DNA from: an uncultured Porphyromonadaceae bacterium
GTDB lineage: Bacteria > Bacteroidota > Bacteroidia > Bacteroidales > Barnesiellaceae
Direction of reading: 5' to 3'
Length of the DNA: 64,000 nucleotides
Assembly (NCBI GenBank): GCA_900538555.1
Contig: UPYI01000016.1
Location: 1-64,000 of the forward strand
In this document: positions 8,980-17,920 of the stretch, in pieces
How the letters are laid out: every line of letters starts with the position of its first letter
Numbering within the stretch: the first letter of the stretch is position 1
The notes under the pieces: model-generated
Databases searched by the model: none
Seen by the model: only the letters and a program-made list of their open reading frames with translations
What the model was told of the DNA's origin: nothing
Position numbers and translations under genes: made by a program

Positions 8980-9837
8980 TTATCCGTAAACTATTTCGCC
9001 TTTTTCGTTCCGGTATTCATCGAAACTCTTGTTGTACTGATCCATCGCACGAAGGCTCATACCCATGCTGGAAAATCCACCGTCGTGGTAAAGATTCTGC
9101 ATCGTCACCTTACGGGTAAGATCGGAGAACATCATGATGCAATATCCGGCACATTCGTCGGCATCGGCATTTCCCAGCGGAGACATCCGGTTGGCAAAAT
9201 CCATCAACGACTCCATGCCCTTCACACCGCTACCCGCAGTGGTCATCGTCGGCGATTGCGAAATCGTATTGATACGTACGTTCTTTTCACGACCGTAGAT
9301 ATAACCGAAACTACGTGCAATGGATTCGAGCAACGCTTTGGCATCTGCCATATCGTTGTAACCGAACAACGTACGTTGTGCAGCAACATACGAAAGGGCT
9401 ACGATCGAACCGTATTCGTTGATCGCATCCATTTTTTTGGCTACCTGTATCATTTTGTGGAACGACACGGCAGATATATCGAGTGTCTTGTCGAGCAAAG
9501 AATAGTCCAAATCGTCGTACGGACGTTTTTTACGTACGTTCGGCGACATACCGATCGAATGCAATACGAAGTCGATCTTCCCACCCAATACTTCCATAGA
9601 ACGGGCAAATACATTTTGCAGGTCTTCCACATTCGTTGCATCGGCAGGAATCACCTCCGCATGCGTTTTCTCCGCCAATGCGGAAATTTCACCCATACGA
9701 ACAGCTACCGGCGTATTCGTCAATGTAATCGTTGCACCTTCCTCTACGGCTCTCTCAGCTACTTTCCATGCGATAGACATTTCGTTGAGCGCACCGAAGA
9801 TTATACCTCTTTTACCTTTTAATAAATTGTAACTCAT
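8980..9837 (-). CDS. fabI: Enoyl-[acyl-carrier-protein] reductase (NADH) FabI
   Basis: Reduces trans-2-enoyl-ACP in the last step of each fatty-acid elongation cycle. At 285 aa it is somewhat longer than E. coli FabI, with a C-terminal extension ending NEKGEIVYG. The atypical short-chain reductase fold shows the GIIFGALNEMSIAWK nucleotide loop, HSIGMSP, and the catalytic Tyr160-x6-Lys167 (YNDMADAK). Tyr150 precedes it. The gene stands alone, convergent with the portal gene. Confidence 0.96.
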   Translation of the reverse strand: MSYNLLKGKRGIIFGALNEMSIAWKVAERAVEEGATITLTNTPVAVRMGEISALAEKTHAEVIPADATNVEDLQNVFARSMEVLGGKIDFVLHSIGMSPNVRKKRPYDDLDYSLLDKTLDISAVSFHKMIQVAKKMDAINEYGSIVALSYVAAQRTLFGYNDMADAKALLESIARSFGYIYGREKNVRINTISQSPTMTTAGSGVKGMESLMDFANRMSPLGNADADECAGYCIMMFSDLTRKVTMQNLYHDGGFSSMGMSLRAMDQYNKSFDEYRNEKGEIVYG

Positions 9838-9907
9838 AATAAAGCTATTTTTTTAACCGAGCCACTTCGCCCGACAAGGGATCCGCGTCATCGGATTTTT
9901 ACGGCGA

Positions 9908-9915
9908 CAAATGTA
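9908..9915 (-). promoter_or_regulatory. -7 box of the fabI promoter
   Basis: Minus-strand TACATTTG matches TAnnTTTG, 71 bp upstream of the fabI ATG. A GTTG lies 20 bp further upstream as a weak -33. The rest of 9838-10082 contains no convincing gene. Confidence 0.55.
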
Positions 9916-10082
9916 CAACTTGTTTTTCATTCCCGCAACAAAAAGCATATTTTTGCTATCTCGACTTTGCAAAATAGCCACGCAGCCTTTATCCAGCCCG
10001 CTGCCGACCGATGTTTCTGCCGAGACAACACTCCTAAGAATAGTTTTCCTCCCAAATATAAAACCCACCGGCAGGCAACGAG

Positions 10083-10250
10083 TATTTGGCTTACGCCCAA
10101 TACGATAACAGTTCGGCAAAAAAAATAAACGGGTTTATCTTATTCTACTCTCACCTTTTGCTATATTTGGCTTACGCCCAATATGATAGCGGTTCGGCAA
10201 AAAAAATAAACGAGTTTATTTTATTCTGCCCTCACCTTTTGCTATATTTG
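10083..10250 (+). repeat. 81-bp tandem repeat carrying promoters upstream of glucokinase
   Basis: TATTTGGCTTACGCCCAAT starts at 10083 and 10164, and the TATTTG of a third unit starts at 10245, so the period is exactly 81 bp. The units share GTTCGGC followed by an A-run, TAAACG-GTTTAT, and CTCACCTTTTGC. The second and third boundaries contain TATATTTG (10162-10169 and 10243-10250), each a good -7 box pointing to the kinase. Two nearly identical promoters in series are therefore likely. Confidence 0.8.
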
Positions 10251-10258
10251 TAGTCGAT

Positions 10259-10319
10259 TTTACAAATAGCGCCCAAATCCCAGACGAAATGGGCAATGCG
10301 TATTTTTATCATTTGTAAA
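10259..10319 (+). promoter_or_regulatory. Structured 5' leader of the glucokinase mRNA
   Basis: Outer arms TTTACAAAT (10259-10267) and ATTTGTAAA (10311-10319) are perfectly complementary. Inside them GCCCA (10271-10275) pairs with TGGGC (10290-10294). The element begins about 9 nt after the last -7 box and ends about 50 nt before the ATG, so it would open the transcript. It matches no riboswitch class I can name. Confidence 0.5.
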
Positions 10320-10368
10320 TAGTGTATGACTTTTTAATTTGCAACATTTAAACAGATAAACACAAACC

Positions 10369-11328
10369 ATGAGTAAACCGTATGTAGTAGGTATCGATAT
10401 TGGTGGAACCAATACGGTATTCGGCATCGTAGACGCCAGAGGATCTATTTTGGCAAGCGGATCTATTAAGACCCAAAAATATGCGGAAATCAACGATTAT
10501 GTAAACGACTTGTCGAACGAGTTGGTTCGTCTGCTCGAACAAGAAAATGTAAAAGATCAAATCGAAGGTATCGGTATCGGTGCGCCCAATGCAAACTATT
10601 TTACCGGTAATATCGAACACGCTCCCAACCTGCCGTGGAAAGGAATCGTTCCTTTGGCACAAATGCTGAAAGAAAAAATCGGCATTCCGGTAGCTATCAC
10701 GAACGACGCTAATGCTGCGGCTATCGGCGAAATGACCTACGGAGCTGCCCGCGGTATGAAAGATTTTATCATGATTACGCTCGGAACCGGTGTAGGTAGC
10801 GGTATCGTTATCAACGGACAATTGGTTTACGGACACGACGGTTTCGCCGGAGAATTAGGACACGTAATCGTACGCCGTACCAACGGTCGTCAATGCGGTT
10901 GCGGACGTACAGGATGTCTGGAAACCTACGCATCGGCAACAGGTGTAGCCCGCACCGCCCGCGAGTTCCTCGAAATCCGCAAGGATCCCTCTTCGTTGCG
11001 CAACCTGCCGATACAGGACATCACATCGAAAGATGTTTACGATGCTGCCGTATCGGGCGACAAACTGGCACAGGAAATCTTCGAATTTACCGGCACATTG
11101 CTGGGTGAAGCATTCGCCGATTTCGCCGTATTTTCCAGCCCGAAAGCATTTATCCTGTTCGGCGGTCTGGTAAAATCGGGCGAATTGATCATGCGTCCGA
11201 TCCGCGAAGCTATGGAGAAAAACATGCTGAACATCTTCAAAAACAAAATTCAGGTCATCCCGTCGGAACTCAAAGAAAGCGACGCTGCCGTATTGGGCGC
11301 AAGCGCATTGGGTTGGGAAGCCAGATAA
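10369..11328 (+). CDS. glk: ROK-family glucokinase
   Basis: Predicted ATP-dependent glucose kinase giving glucose-6-phosphate for glycolysis. The 319-aa protein has the ATP-binding GIDIGGTNTVFG (8-19), the catalytic Asp in TNDANAAAIGE, the ROK signature around ELGH (162-165), and the zinc-binding CGCGRTGC (176-183). Lack of an N-terminal winged helix argues for kinase and against a ROK repressor. N-acetyl-sugar or fructose kinase activity is possible. It is transcribed alone from a repeated promoter with a structured leader and ends in a strong terminator. Confidence 0.88.
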   Translation: MSKPYVVGIDIGGTNTVFGIVDARGSILASGSIKTQKYAEINDYVNDLSNELVRLLEQENVKDQIEGIGIGAPNANYFTGNIEHAPNLPWKGIVPLAQMLKEKIGIPVAITNDANAAAIGEMTYGAARGMKDFIMITLGTGVGSGIVINGQLVYGHDGFAGELGHVIVRRTNGRQCGCGRTGCLETYASATGVARTAREFLEIRKDPSSLRNLPIQDITSKDVYDAAVSGDKLAQEIFEFTGTLLGEAFADFAVFSSPKAFILFGGLVKSGELIMRPIREAMEKNMLNIFKNKIQVIPSELKESDAAVLGASALGWEAR

Positions 11329-11385
11329 ACGTTCGTCTCGAAGGGGGATCGAAAGACAAAACCCAAGACCCTTTCAAGATACATA

Positions 11386-11428
11386 AAAATAGACCTCGCC
11401 ACAGACTTGTGGTGAGGTCTATTTTTTT
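11386..11428 (+). terminator. Terminator of the glucokinase gene
   Basis: ATAGACCTCGCCAC pairs with GTGGTGAGGTCTAT around loop AGACTT, followed by a T7 run. Confidence 0.9.
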
Positions 11429-11567
11429 ATTAATAAGGAGTTTTACTTCCCCATACTCCGATATTCTCTCGCCCCCAAAAAACAGGACGGCATCTGCAAG
11501 CCGTACGACCGGCATACGCCGACAAGAAAAGGTGCATGCAATAAACAGATTTTCGCACCGGACGCAA

Positions 11568-11942
11568 CTACGACAATTCGTCGGTATCGGAATCGGGCAT
11601 ATCGTCAAACTCCTTGATGATCCGTTTCAACTCCGCCCGCACCTCTCGCAACCGGCGGATCGCTTCGCTCTTACGGTAAACCGCGTCGCGTTGGTCGCGC
11701 AGCATCTTCTGTGCTCCCGACACCGTCATCTTCTTCTCTTTCAGCAGGTAATAAACCGCCTTGACGCCTTCAATATCTTCGGGACGATACGCCCGGATCC
11801 CCCTTGCTTTACGCACCGGCTGTATCACATCGAACTGGTTCTCCCAATAGCGCAGCGTATCGGGAGTAATCGAAAACATTTCGGAAACCTCTTTTACCGA
11901 ATAAAACAGTTTGGTCAGATTATTGAGTTTGTCGTTATCCAT
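11568..11942 (-). CDS. MerR-family transcriptional regulator
   Basis: A 124-aa DNA-binding protein with a MerR winged helix-turn-helix: YSVKEVSEMFSITPDTLRYW (about 14-33), then RGIRAYRPEDIEGVKAVYYL. A coiled-coil dimer helix fills the rest, ending in an acidic tail. It has no effector domain or Cys cluster, so the signal is unknown. Its ATG is 1 nt after the stop of the M23 peptidase, so translation is probably coupled. Confidence 0.85.
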   Translation of the reverse strand: MDNDKLNNLTKLFYSVKEVSEMFSITPDTLRYWENQFDVIQPVRKARGIRAYRPEDIEGVKAVYYLLKEKKMTVSGAQKMLRDQRDAVYRKSEAIRRLREVRAELKRIIKEFDDMPDSDTDELS

Positions 11943-11943
11943 A

Positions 11944-12915
11944 TCAATCCATCACATGACCTTGGTTATCGGCAAGCTGAATCATACGATCGTAATCCTC
12001 AGGCGACAAGTCGAAAAAGTAATAGTTGATCGGGTTCTGCGGTTTGCCTTTGTACCGGACTTCATAATGCAAGTGCGGACCGGTCGATTTTCCCGTGCTG
12101 CCTACCAACGCGATCTCTTCACCACGAACGACCTTGTGTCCTTTCTTCGTCAGGATCTTGCTCAAATGGGCATAACGGGTTTCATAACCGTATCCATGAT
12201 TTACAATAACGATATTGCCGTATCCCGACATCCAGCCGGTAAATTTCACCGTACCGTCGCCACTGGCGTAAACCGGTGTTCCGGTAGCCGCGGCAAAGTC
12301 CATACCGGCATGGAACTTACGCGTTTTATAGAACGGGTCGATACGTTCGCCGTATCCCGAAGCCGTACGTTTCAAATCCTTATTGGAAACCGGTTGTATG
12401 GCAGGAATATGCTTGATGCGGTCCTCCTCCCCTTTGGCAAATGCAACCAGTTCGTTCATCGAATTGCACTGCACATACACCTGCCGGGAAAGTTGATCGA
12501 CTTTCATCGAAGTCGTCATTACCAGACGGGCATCGTCCAGTTCCGAAAACTCTTTGTATCGCTGTGCGTTCGACAATCCGGCATTCCGCACACTCTGGCT
12601 GATCGGCTCGGCTTGCAGGATCACCCGGTACATATTATCGTCACGCTGCTGCAAATCGTACATCACCTCCAACGCTTCGTCCACCCGCCGCGACAGCAAC
12701 TGGTATTGGGCTTCCATCTGTTTCTTCTCCCGCTCCAACACCCGTTCGCGAGGAGAACCGAACCAATAATAATAGCCCCCGATAATCAGCACACTCAACA
12801 ACGCACCGATAAACAGATGTTTTACCAATGTCGAGATACGTTTGCCGATCGATGGATAGACCCGTTCGAAACTGAGGGTTCGGGGATTGTATATATAGTA
12901 GATTTTTCTAGCCAT
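11944..12915 (-). CDS. Membrane-anchored M23 peptidoglycan endopeptidase
   Basis: A 323-aa LytM-type zinc peptidase that should cleave peptide cross-links in the periplasm. It has a short cytoplasmic N-terminus, one membrane helix at about 34-51, a coiled coil (about 58-95) and a C-terminal M23 domain. Zinc/catalytic residues His202 and Asp206 (HAGMD) and His281/His283 (HLHYE) are all present, so it is likely active and not a degenerate activator. This layout is common in Bacteroidota. It heads an operon with the MerR gene and shares a divergent promoter with alaS. Confidence 0.9.
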   Translation of the reverse strand: MARKIYYIYNPRTLSFERVYPSIGKRISTLVKHLFIGALLSVLIIGGYYYWFGSPRERVLEREKKQMEAQYQLLSRRVDEALEVMYDLQQRDDNMYRVILQAEPISQSVRNAGLSNAQRYKEFSELDDARLVMTTSMKVDQLSRQVYVQCNSMNELVAFAKGEEDRIKHIPAIQPVSNKDLKRTASGYGERIDPFYKTRKFHAGMDFAAATGTPVYASGDGTVKFTGWMSGYGNIVIVNHGYGYETRYAHLSKILTKKGHKVVRGEEIALVGSTGKSTGPHLHYEVRYKGKPQNPINYYFFDLSPEDYDRMIQLADNQGHVMD

Positions 12916-12978
12916 TCGTTACCTCCGTTATTCTTACAGTCGAAAAACAGATTCTTAGTATTTTTTTATTCTCTTAAA

Positions 12979-13014
12979 TTCGCAAAAATAATATTATTAG
13001 ACTATTTTTGCAAA
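12979..13014. promoter_or_regulatory. Back-to-back promoter pair for the M23 gene (-) and alaS (+)
   Basis: Minus strand: TTTG at 13011-13014, 20 bp, TATTTTTG at 12983-12990. Plus strand: TTCG at 12979-12982, 20 bp, TATTTTTG at 13003-13010. The -33 of each lies directly against the -7 of the other, making a near-palindrome with ends TTCGCAAAAATA and TATTTTTGCAAA. Two polymerases could not bind at once. Confidence 0.8.
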
Positions 13015-13097
13015 CTGTTTTTGGGTTTATTAATAATAGGTAAATACAAATAACGGACAAATTATAAGCTAAACTAAAAAAACTAAATCATAAGAAT

Positions 13098-15713
13098 ATG
13101 CTGACCGCTAAGGAGATTCGCGAATCTTTCAAAACATTCTTTCAATCGAAAGGACACCAGATCGTGCCGTCGGCACCGATGGTGATTAAAGACGACCCCA
13201 CACTGATGTTTACCAATGCGGGGATGAACCAATTCAAAGATATTATCTTGGGTAATGCTCCCGCCAAATACCGTCGCGTCGCCGACTCGCAAAAATGTCT
13301 GCGTGTCAGCGGCAAGCACAACGACCTCGAAGAGGTGGGACTCGACACCTATCATCACACCATGTTCGAGATGTTGGGCAACTGGTCGTTCGGCGATTAC
13401 TTTAAAAAAGAAGCGATCGACTGGGCGTGGGAATATCTGGTAGATGTCCTGCACCTCGATCCGAACCGTCTCTATGCCACCGTGTTCGAAGGATATGCCC
13501 CCGAAGGGTTGGAACGCGACAACGAAGCCGCATCCTATTGGGAGAAACATCTGCCGAAAGAACACATCATCAACGGAAACCGTCACGACAACTTCTGGGA
13601 AATGGGCGATACGGGTCCCTGCGGACCCTGTTCCGAAATACACATCGACTTGCGTAGCGATGCCGAACGTGCCGAGGTAGACGGTCTTACCTTAGTAAAT
13701 CAGAGCCATCCGCAAGTGATAGAGATCTGGAACCTCGTATTCATGCAGTACAACCGCAAAGCCGACGGTTCGTTAGAAGCCTTGCCTGCCAAAGTAATCG
13801 ACACCGGTATGGGATTCGAACGCCTCTGCATGGCTTTACAAGGCAAAACATCGAACTACGACACCGACGTATTCCAACCGATCATCACCGTTATCGGAAA
13901 TATGTGCGGTAAGAAATACGGAGAAAACCGGCAGGATGACGTGGCTATGCGTGTAATCGCCGACCATATCCGCACGATCGCCTTCTCGATCACCGACGGG
14001 CAATTGCCGTCGAACGCCAAAGCCGGATATGTAATCCGCCGCATCCTGCGCCGTGCCGTCCGTTACGGATACACATTCCTCGGACAACGTCAGGCATTCC
14101 TCTATCGTTTGGTAGATATACTGATCGAAACAATGGGCAGTGCATACCCCGAACTGGTATCGCAGAAATCTTTGATCGAAAAAGTGATCAAAGAGGAAGA
14201 AGAAGCATTCCTCCGCACTCTCGAAACCGGTATCCGTCTGTTGGACAAAGTGATGAGCGACACAAAAGCCGCTGGAAAAGAGATGATCAGCGGCAAAGAG
14301 GCTTTCACGCTCTACGACACGTACGGATTCCCGCTCGACCTGACAGAACTGATCCTGAAAGAAAACGGACTGACGGTAGACACGCAGGAATTCAACGTAC
14401 AAATGCAACAGCAAAAAGAACGCGCACGCAATGCTGCCGCTGTCGAAACCGGCGACTGGGTCGTATTGAAAGAGGGCGAACCGCAATTTGTAGGTTACGA
14501 CTTCACCGAATGCGACACCGAAATTCTGCGCTACCGGAAGATCAAACAAAAAAATAAAGAGCTGTATCAAATCGTATTGAGCCAAACACCGTTCTACGCC
14601 GAAATGGGCGGTCAGGTCGGTGACTCCGGTACATTGACAGCCGACGGCGATACGATCGTCATTCTCCAAACCAAACGGGAAAACAACCTTGCCGTACATT
14701 TGTCGGAACAGTTGCCGAAAGATGTCACCGCGACATTCCACGCCGTCATCAACAAGGAGAACCGGTTGGCAACCTCGTGCAACCATACGGCGACACACCT
14801 GCTGCACGAAGCCTTACGGGAAGTATTGGGAACACATGTCGAACAGAAAGGTTCGTACGTTTCGCCCGAATCGTTGCGTTTCGACTTCTCCCATTTCCAG
14901 AAGGTAACGCAAGAGGAACTGCGCCAAGTAGAACGGATTGCCAACCAGAAAGTACGCGAAGCCATCGCACTCGACGAACACCGGTGTGTTCCTATCGCCG
15001 AAGCCAAGGCAATGGGTGCTATGGCTCTGTTCGGTGAGAAATACGGTGAAGAGGTGCGCGTGATCCGCTACGGTTCGTCGGTCGAGCTCTGCGGCGGTAC
15101 CCACGTAGCCAACACCGGTAATATCGGTATGATCCGTATTGTTTCCGAAAGTTCTACGGCTGCCGGCATCCGTCGTATCGAAGCCATTACAGGACGCAAG
15201 GTCGAAGAGTCGATGTACCTTATTCAAGACACATTGCACGAAATCGGCACTCTGTTCAACAATGCCCCGAACTTGATGCAGACCATCAGAAAAGCGATCG
15301 AAGAAAATGCCGACCTGAAAAAACAAGCCGAAGCATACATCAAGGAGAAAGCCATCTCTTTGAAAAACCATCTGATCGAAAAAGCGGAAAATATCAACGG
15401 AGTAAAAGTGATCCGCCTGCTCTCTCCGGCAGCCCCCGACATGGTAAAAGATCTGGCATTCATGCTGCGCGGCGAACTGACGGAACATTTCGTTTTTGCC
15501 GCCGCAACAACCCACCAGGGCAAACCGATGCTTACCATCATGCTGAGCGACGATATGGTAAAAGAGGGCAAGAACGCCTCTGCCATCGTTCGCGAAGCCG
15601 CCAAACTGATACAAGGCGGTGGTGGCGGTCAGCCTCACTTCGCCCAAGCCGGCGGTAAAAATGAAAACCAATTGCCTATCGCTCTCGACAAAATGATCGA
15701 ACTGTCGCTATAA
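13098..15713 (+). CDS. alaS: Alanine--tRNA ligase
   Basis: Charges tRNA-Ala. The 871-aa protein is full length: class II catalytic core at the N-terminus (MLTAKEIRESFKTFFQSKGH, then GMNQFKDIILG), tRNA-recognition middle, editing domain with NHTATHLLHE and the zinc/editing motif CGGTH, and a C-terminal C-Ala domain with a GGGGG loop (LIQGGGGGQPHFAQAGG). It is transcribed alone from the shared divergent promoter and ends in a terminator. Confidence 0.98.
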   Translation: MLTAKEIRESFKTFFQSKGHQIVPSAPMVIKDDPTLMFTNAGMNQFKDIILGNAPAKYRRVADSQKCLRVSGKHNDLEEVGLDTYHHTMFEMLGNWSFGDYFKKEAIDWAWEYLVDVLHLDPNRLYATVFEGYAPEGLERDNEAASYWEKHLPKEHIINGNRHDNFWEMGDTGPCGPCSEIHIDLRSDAERAEVDGLTLVNQSHPQVIEIWNLVFMQYNRKADGSLEALPAKVIDTGMGFERLCMALQGKTSNYDTDVFQPIITVIGNMCGKKYGENRQDDVAMRVIADHIRTIAFSITDGQLPSNAKAGYVIRRILRRAVRYGYTFLGQRQAFLYRLVDILIETMGSAYPELVSQKSLIEKVIKEEEEAFLRTLETGIRLLDKVMSDTKAAGKEMISGKEAFTLYDTYGFPLDLTELILKENGLTVDTQEFNVQMQQQKERARNAAAVETGDWVVLKEGEPQFVGYDFTECDTEILRYRKIKQKNKELYQIVLSQTPFYAEMGGQVGDSGTLTADGDTIVILQTKRENNLAVHLSEQLPKDVTATFHAVINKENRLATSCNHTATHLLHEALREVLGTHVEQKGSYVSPESLRFDFSHFQKVTQEELRQVERIANQKVREAIALDEHRCVPIAEAKAMGAMALFGEKYGEEVRVIRYGSSVELCGGTHVANTGNIGMIRIVSESSTAAGIRRIEAITGRKVEESMYLIQDTLHEIGTLFNNAPNLMQTIRKAIEENADLKKQAEAYIKEKAISLKNHLIEKAENINGVKVIRLLSPAAPDMVKDLAFMLRGELTEHFVFAAATTHQGKPMLTIMLSDDMVKEGKNASAIVREAAKLIQGGGGGQPHFAQAGGKNENQLPIALDKMIELSL

Positions 15714-15749
15714 ACAGCCCGATCGCAAAAACAAGAATAAAAACAACAT

Positions 15750-15792
15750 AATATCCGCCGCAAAATTTATATTTGCAGCGGATATTCTTTTT
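15750..15792 (+). terminator. Terminator of alaS
   Basis: AATATCCGC (15750-15758) pairs with GCGGATATT (15778-15786), followed by C and T6. Confidence 0.85.
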
Positions 15793-15924
15793 TCGATCGA
15801 TACAATAAGGGTAGTCCAAAACACTGTCGATTTATATTTTTTCACTCACAACCATCTGTATTTACGAATTTTATATGTATGTTTGCGAAGATAAAATGCA
15901 CTTTGGCAAGGTGCGTCAGTAGAA

Positions 15925-15970
15925 TTTGATGTTTCCTCGTTCAATTTGCATGCTCTTTATGGAAGATAAG
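15925..15970 (+). repeat. Decayed promoter-repeat copy upstream of pectate lyase
   Basis: TTTGATG at 15925-15931, then AATTTGCAT, then a degenerate -7 region and GGAAGATAAG, in the same order as the repeats at 58.4 kb. It points toward the lyase gene. Another possible -7 box, TATGTTTG, lies near 15877-15884. Confidence 0.5.
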
Positions 15971-16002
15971 TTTTATCAATAAAACCAACTTAAAAGAATA
16001 TC

Positions 16003-17820
16003 ATGAATAAGATTCTCTTTGCATTGGCAACCTCGATGTTGCTGGGTGCGGCGACACCGATTCTCGCGCAAAGCACAACGCCCGCCTTCCCTACCGCCGA
16101 AGGCTTCGGTCGTTTTACAAGCGGTGGCCGCGGCGGACAAATAGTATTTGTGACCAATACCTCCGATTATGCAACCGGCGAAGATGCCATCGAAGGCTCT
16201 TTGCGTTGGGCTTTGACCCAATACCCCGGTGAAAGGCTGACCGTGCTGTTCCGCACTTCGGGCGTAATCAACCTGAAAGAAGATTTGAAATGCAACCGCG
16301 AAGGCTATACTATCGCCGGGCAATCGGCTCCGGGAGACGGCATCTGCTTGCGTGGTGCGAAACTGAATCTGGGCGGATCGAAAAACGTCATTATCCGTCA
16401 CATCCGGTTCCGGATCGGACTGACCGACGACGGGGCTTTCATTCCCGGCGGTTCGATCGGAGTGGAAAACTGCTCGGACATTATTCTCGACCATTGCGAT
16501 TTCGGATGGGCGGGCGAAGAAAATATCACGATGTACGACAACAAACGCACCACTGTGCAATGGTGTCTGGTTCACGAAGGGCTCTACTCTGCCGGACATA
16601 GTAAAGGCGCACGCAGCTACGGCACGCAATGGGGCGGTGATTTCTCGTCGTACCACCACAATCTGATCGCACACTGCCACAACCGTTCGCCGCGATTCAA
16701 CGGCGCACGCGACAACCGCGAAACGAACGATATCAAAGTATTGACCGATTTCGTAAACAATGTTGTCTACAATTGGGGCAAACAAAACTCCTGCTACGGA
16801 GGCGATCTGAGTGCCCCGATTGCCTATACCGGCAATGAGACCGATGAAGAAAAAGCGGAGAAAGACCGGCTGAACGCCTTGAAATCGAGCCGGGTGAACA
16901 TGATCAACAACTATTACAAACCGGGACCTGCCCGTCCGGCAAGCAGCAACAGTTATTTCGTAGAAGCCTCGTACGGAAAAGGGAGTCATCCGTCGAAAGC
17001 CGGACAATTCCACCTGTCGGGAAACATCATGGAAGGATCGAAAGGCGAAGCCATGACAGCCGACAACAGTAAAGGGATCAATATCAACCGCTATCCCGAC
17101 AGCATCCGCTCGCAAGTACTCTCTGCCGAAGCATTCGACATCGAAGAGCCCTACGCCATATCGACCGAAACGGCTGCCGAAGCATTCGAATCGGTTCTCT
17201 GCGGTGTCGGTACATTCCCTCGCGATACAGTCGGCTGCCGGATCATACGCGAAACCCGCGAAGGCACGGCATCGGGTAAAGGAACTTCGGAGTTCGAAGG
17301 AGAAAATACTCCGAGCCGCTACTATCAAAAGGCGTTAGGTATCATCGACTCTCCCGAAGCCGTCGGAGGTTATCCCGTCTACCGCACATACAATGCGATC
17401 ACCGACAATGATAACGACGGTATGGACGACGCTTGGGAGACCGAAAACGGGCTCGATCCCACGAATGCAGAAGACCGCAACACGCTGAACACCGAAGGAT
17501 ATACCGCACTCGAAGTTTATCTGGCTTATCTGGCGAATGAAAAGATGAATCAGAATTTCTCAGCAGGTATCAGCCGGACACCGTTCGCACAGGAAAAACT
17601 GACGGTATTCCCCAATCCTGCCGTAAACGAACTGTTTGTCGAAACCAACCGGATATTGGAAACCGCACGCATCTTTGCCGCCGACGGCCGGTTAGTGAAA
17701 GAGTGCGCCCTGAACCACTGCGGCATAGTGAACGTTGCCGAACTGCCCGCGGGTCACTACATTCTGACCGTAATCGATACGGAGGGCGAAGCCAATAATA
17801 TCCGCTTCGTTAAGAAATAA
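16003..17820 (+). CDS. Secreted pectate lyase (PL1-like) with T9SS sorting domain
   Basis: Predicted to cleave polygalacturonate by beta-elimination outside the cell; 605 aa. A signal peptide (MNKILFALATSMLLGAATPILA) is followed by a right-handed beta-helix domain (about 25-440) with the stacked pattern NVIIRHIRFRIG, IILDHCDFGW and TTVQWCLVHEGL, and RSPRFNGARDNRE, which carries the Arg typical of PL1. A calcium-type stretch DNDNDGMDDAWE (about 467-478) comes next. The last 80 residues (LTVFPNPAVNELFVE to FVKK) form a type A T9SS C-terminal domain, so it should be exported and surface-attached. It lies outside any SusC/SusD locus in view. Confidence 0.88.
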   Translation: MNKILFALATSMLLGAATPILAQSTTPAFPTAEGFGRFTSGGRGGQIVFVTNTSDYATGEDAIEGSLRWALTQYPGERLTVLFRTSGVINLKEDLKCNREGYTIAGQSAPGDGICLRGAKLNLGGSKNVIIRHIRFRIGLTDDGAFIPGGSIGVENCSDIILDHCDFGWAGEENITMYDNKRTTVQWCLVHEGLYSAGHSKGARSYGTQWGGDFSSYHHNLIAHCHNRSPRFNGARDNRETNDIKVLTDFVNNVVYNWGKQNSCYGGDLSAPIAYTGNETDEEKAEKDRLNALKSSRVNMINNYYKPGPARPASSNSYFVEASYGKGSHPSKAGQFHLSGNIMEGSKGEAMTADNSKGININRYPDSIRSQVLSAEAFDIEEPYAISTETAAEAFESVLCGVGTFPRDTVGCRIIRETREGTASGKGTSEFEGENTPSRYYQKALGIIDSPEAVGGYPVYRTYNAITDNDNDGMDDAWETENGLDPTNAEDRNTLNTEGYTALEVYLAYLANEKMNQNFSAGISRTPFAQEKLTVFPNPAVNELFVETNRILETARIFAADGRLVKECALNHCGIVNVAELPAGHYILTVIDTEGEANNIRFVKK

Positions 17821-17847
17821 AGGAACAAAAACAACTATCATCCCATT

Positions 17848-17889
17848 AAAAACCGGGGCTGCTTTTTAATCGAGCAACCCCGGTTTTTA
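17848..17889. terminator. Bidirectional terminator, pectate lyase / DJ-1 gene
   Basis: AAAACCGGGG-c-TGC pairs with GCA-a-CCCCGGTTTT, with A and T runs on the two sides; it serves both convergent genes. Confidence 0.85.
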
Positions 17890-17920
17890 GTTTATCATTT
17901 CCGGAAATACACCGGGCTAT

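Noticed and set aside
9853..10119. 88-aa minus-strand frame in the fabI-glucokinase gap
   Set aside because: No family likeness, overlaps the fabI promoter and part of the 81-bp repeat.
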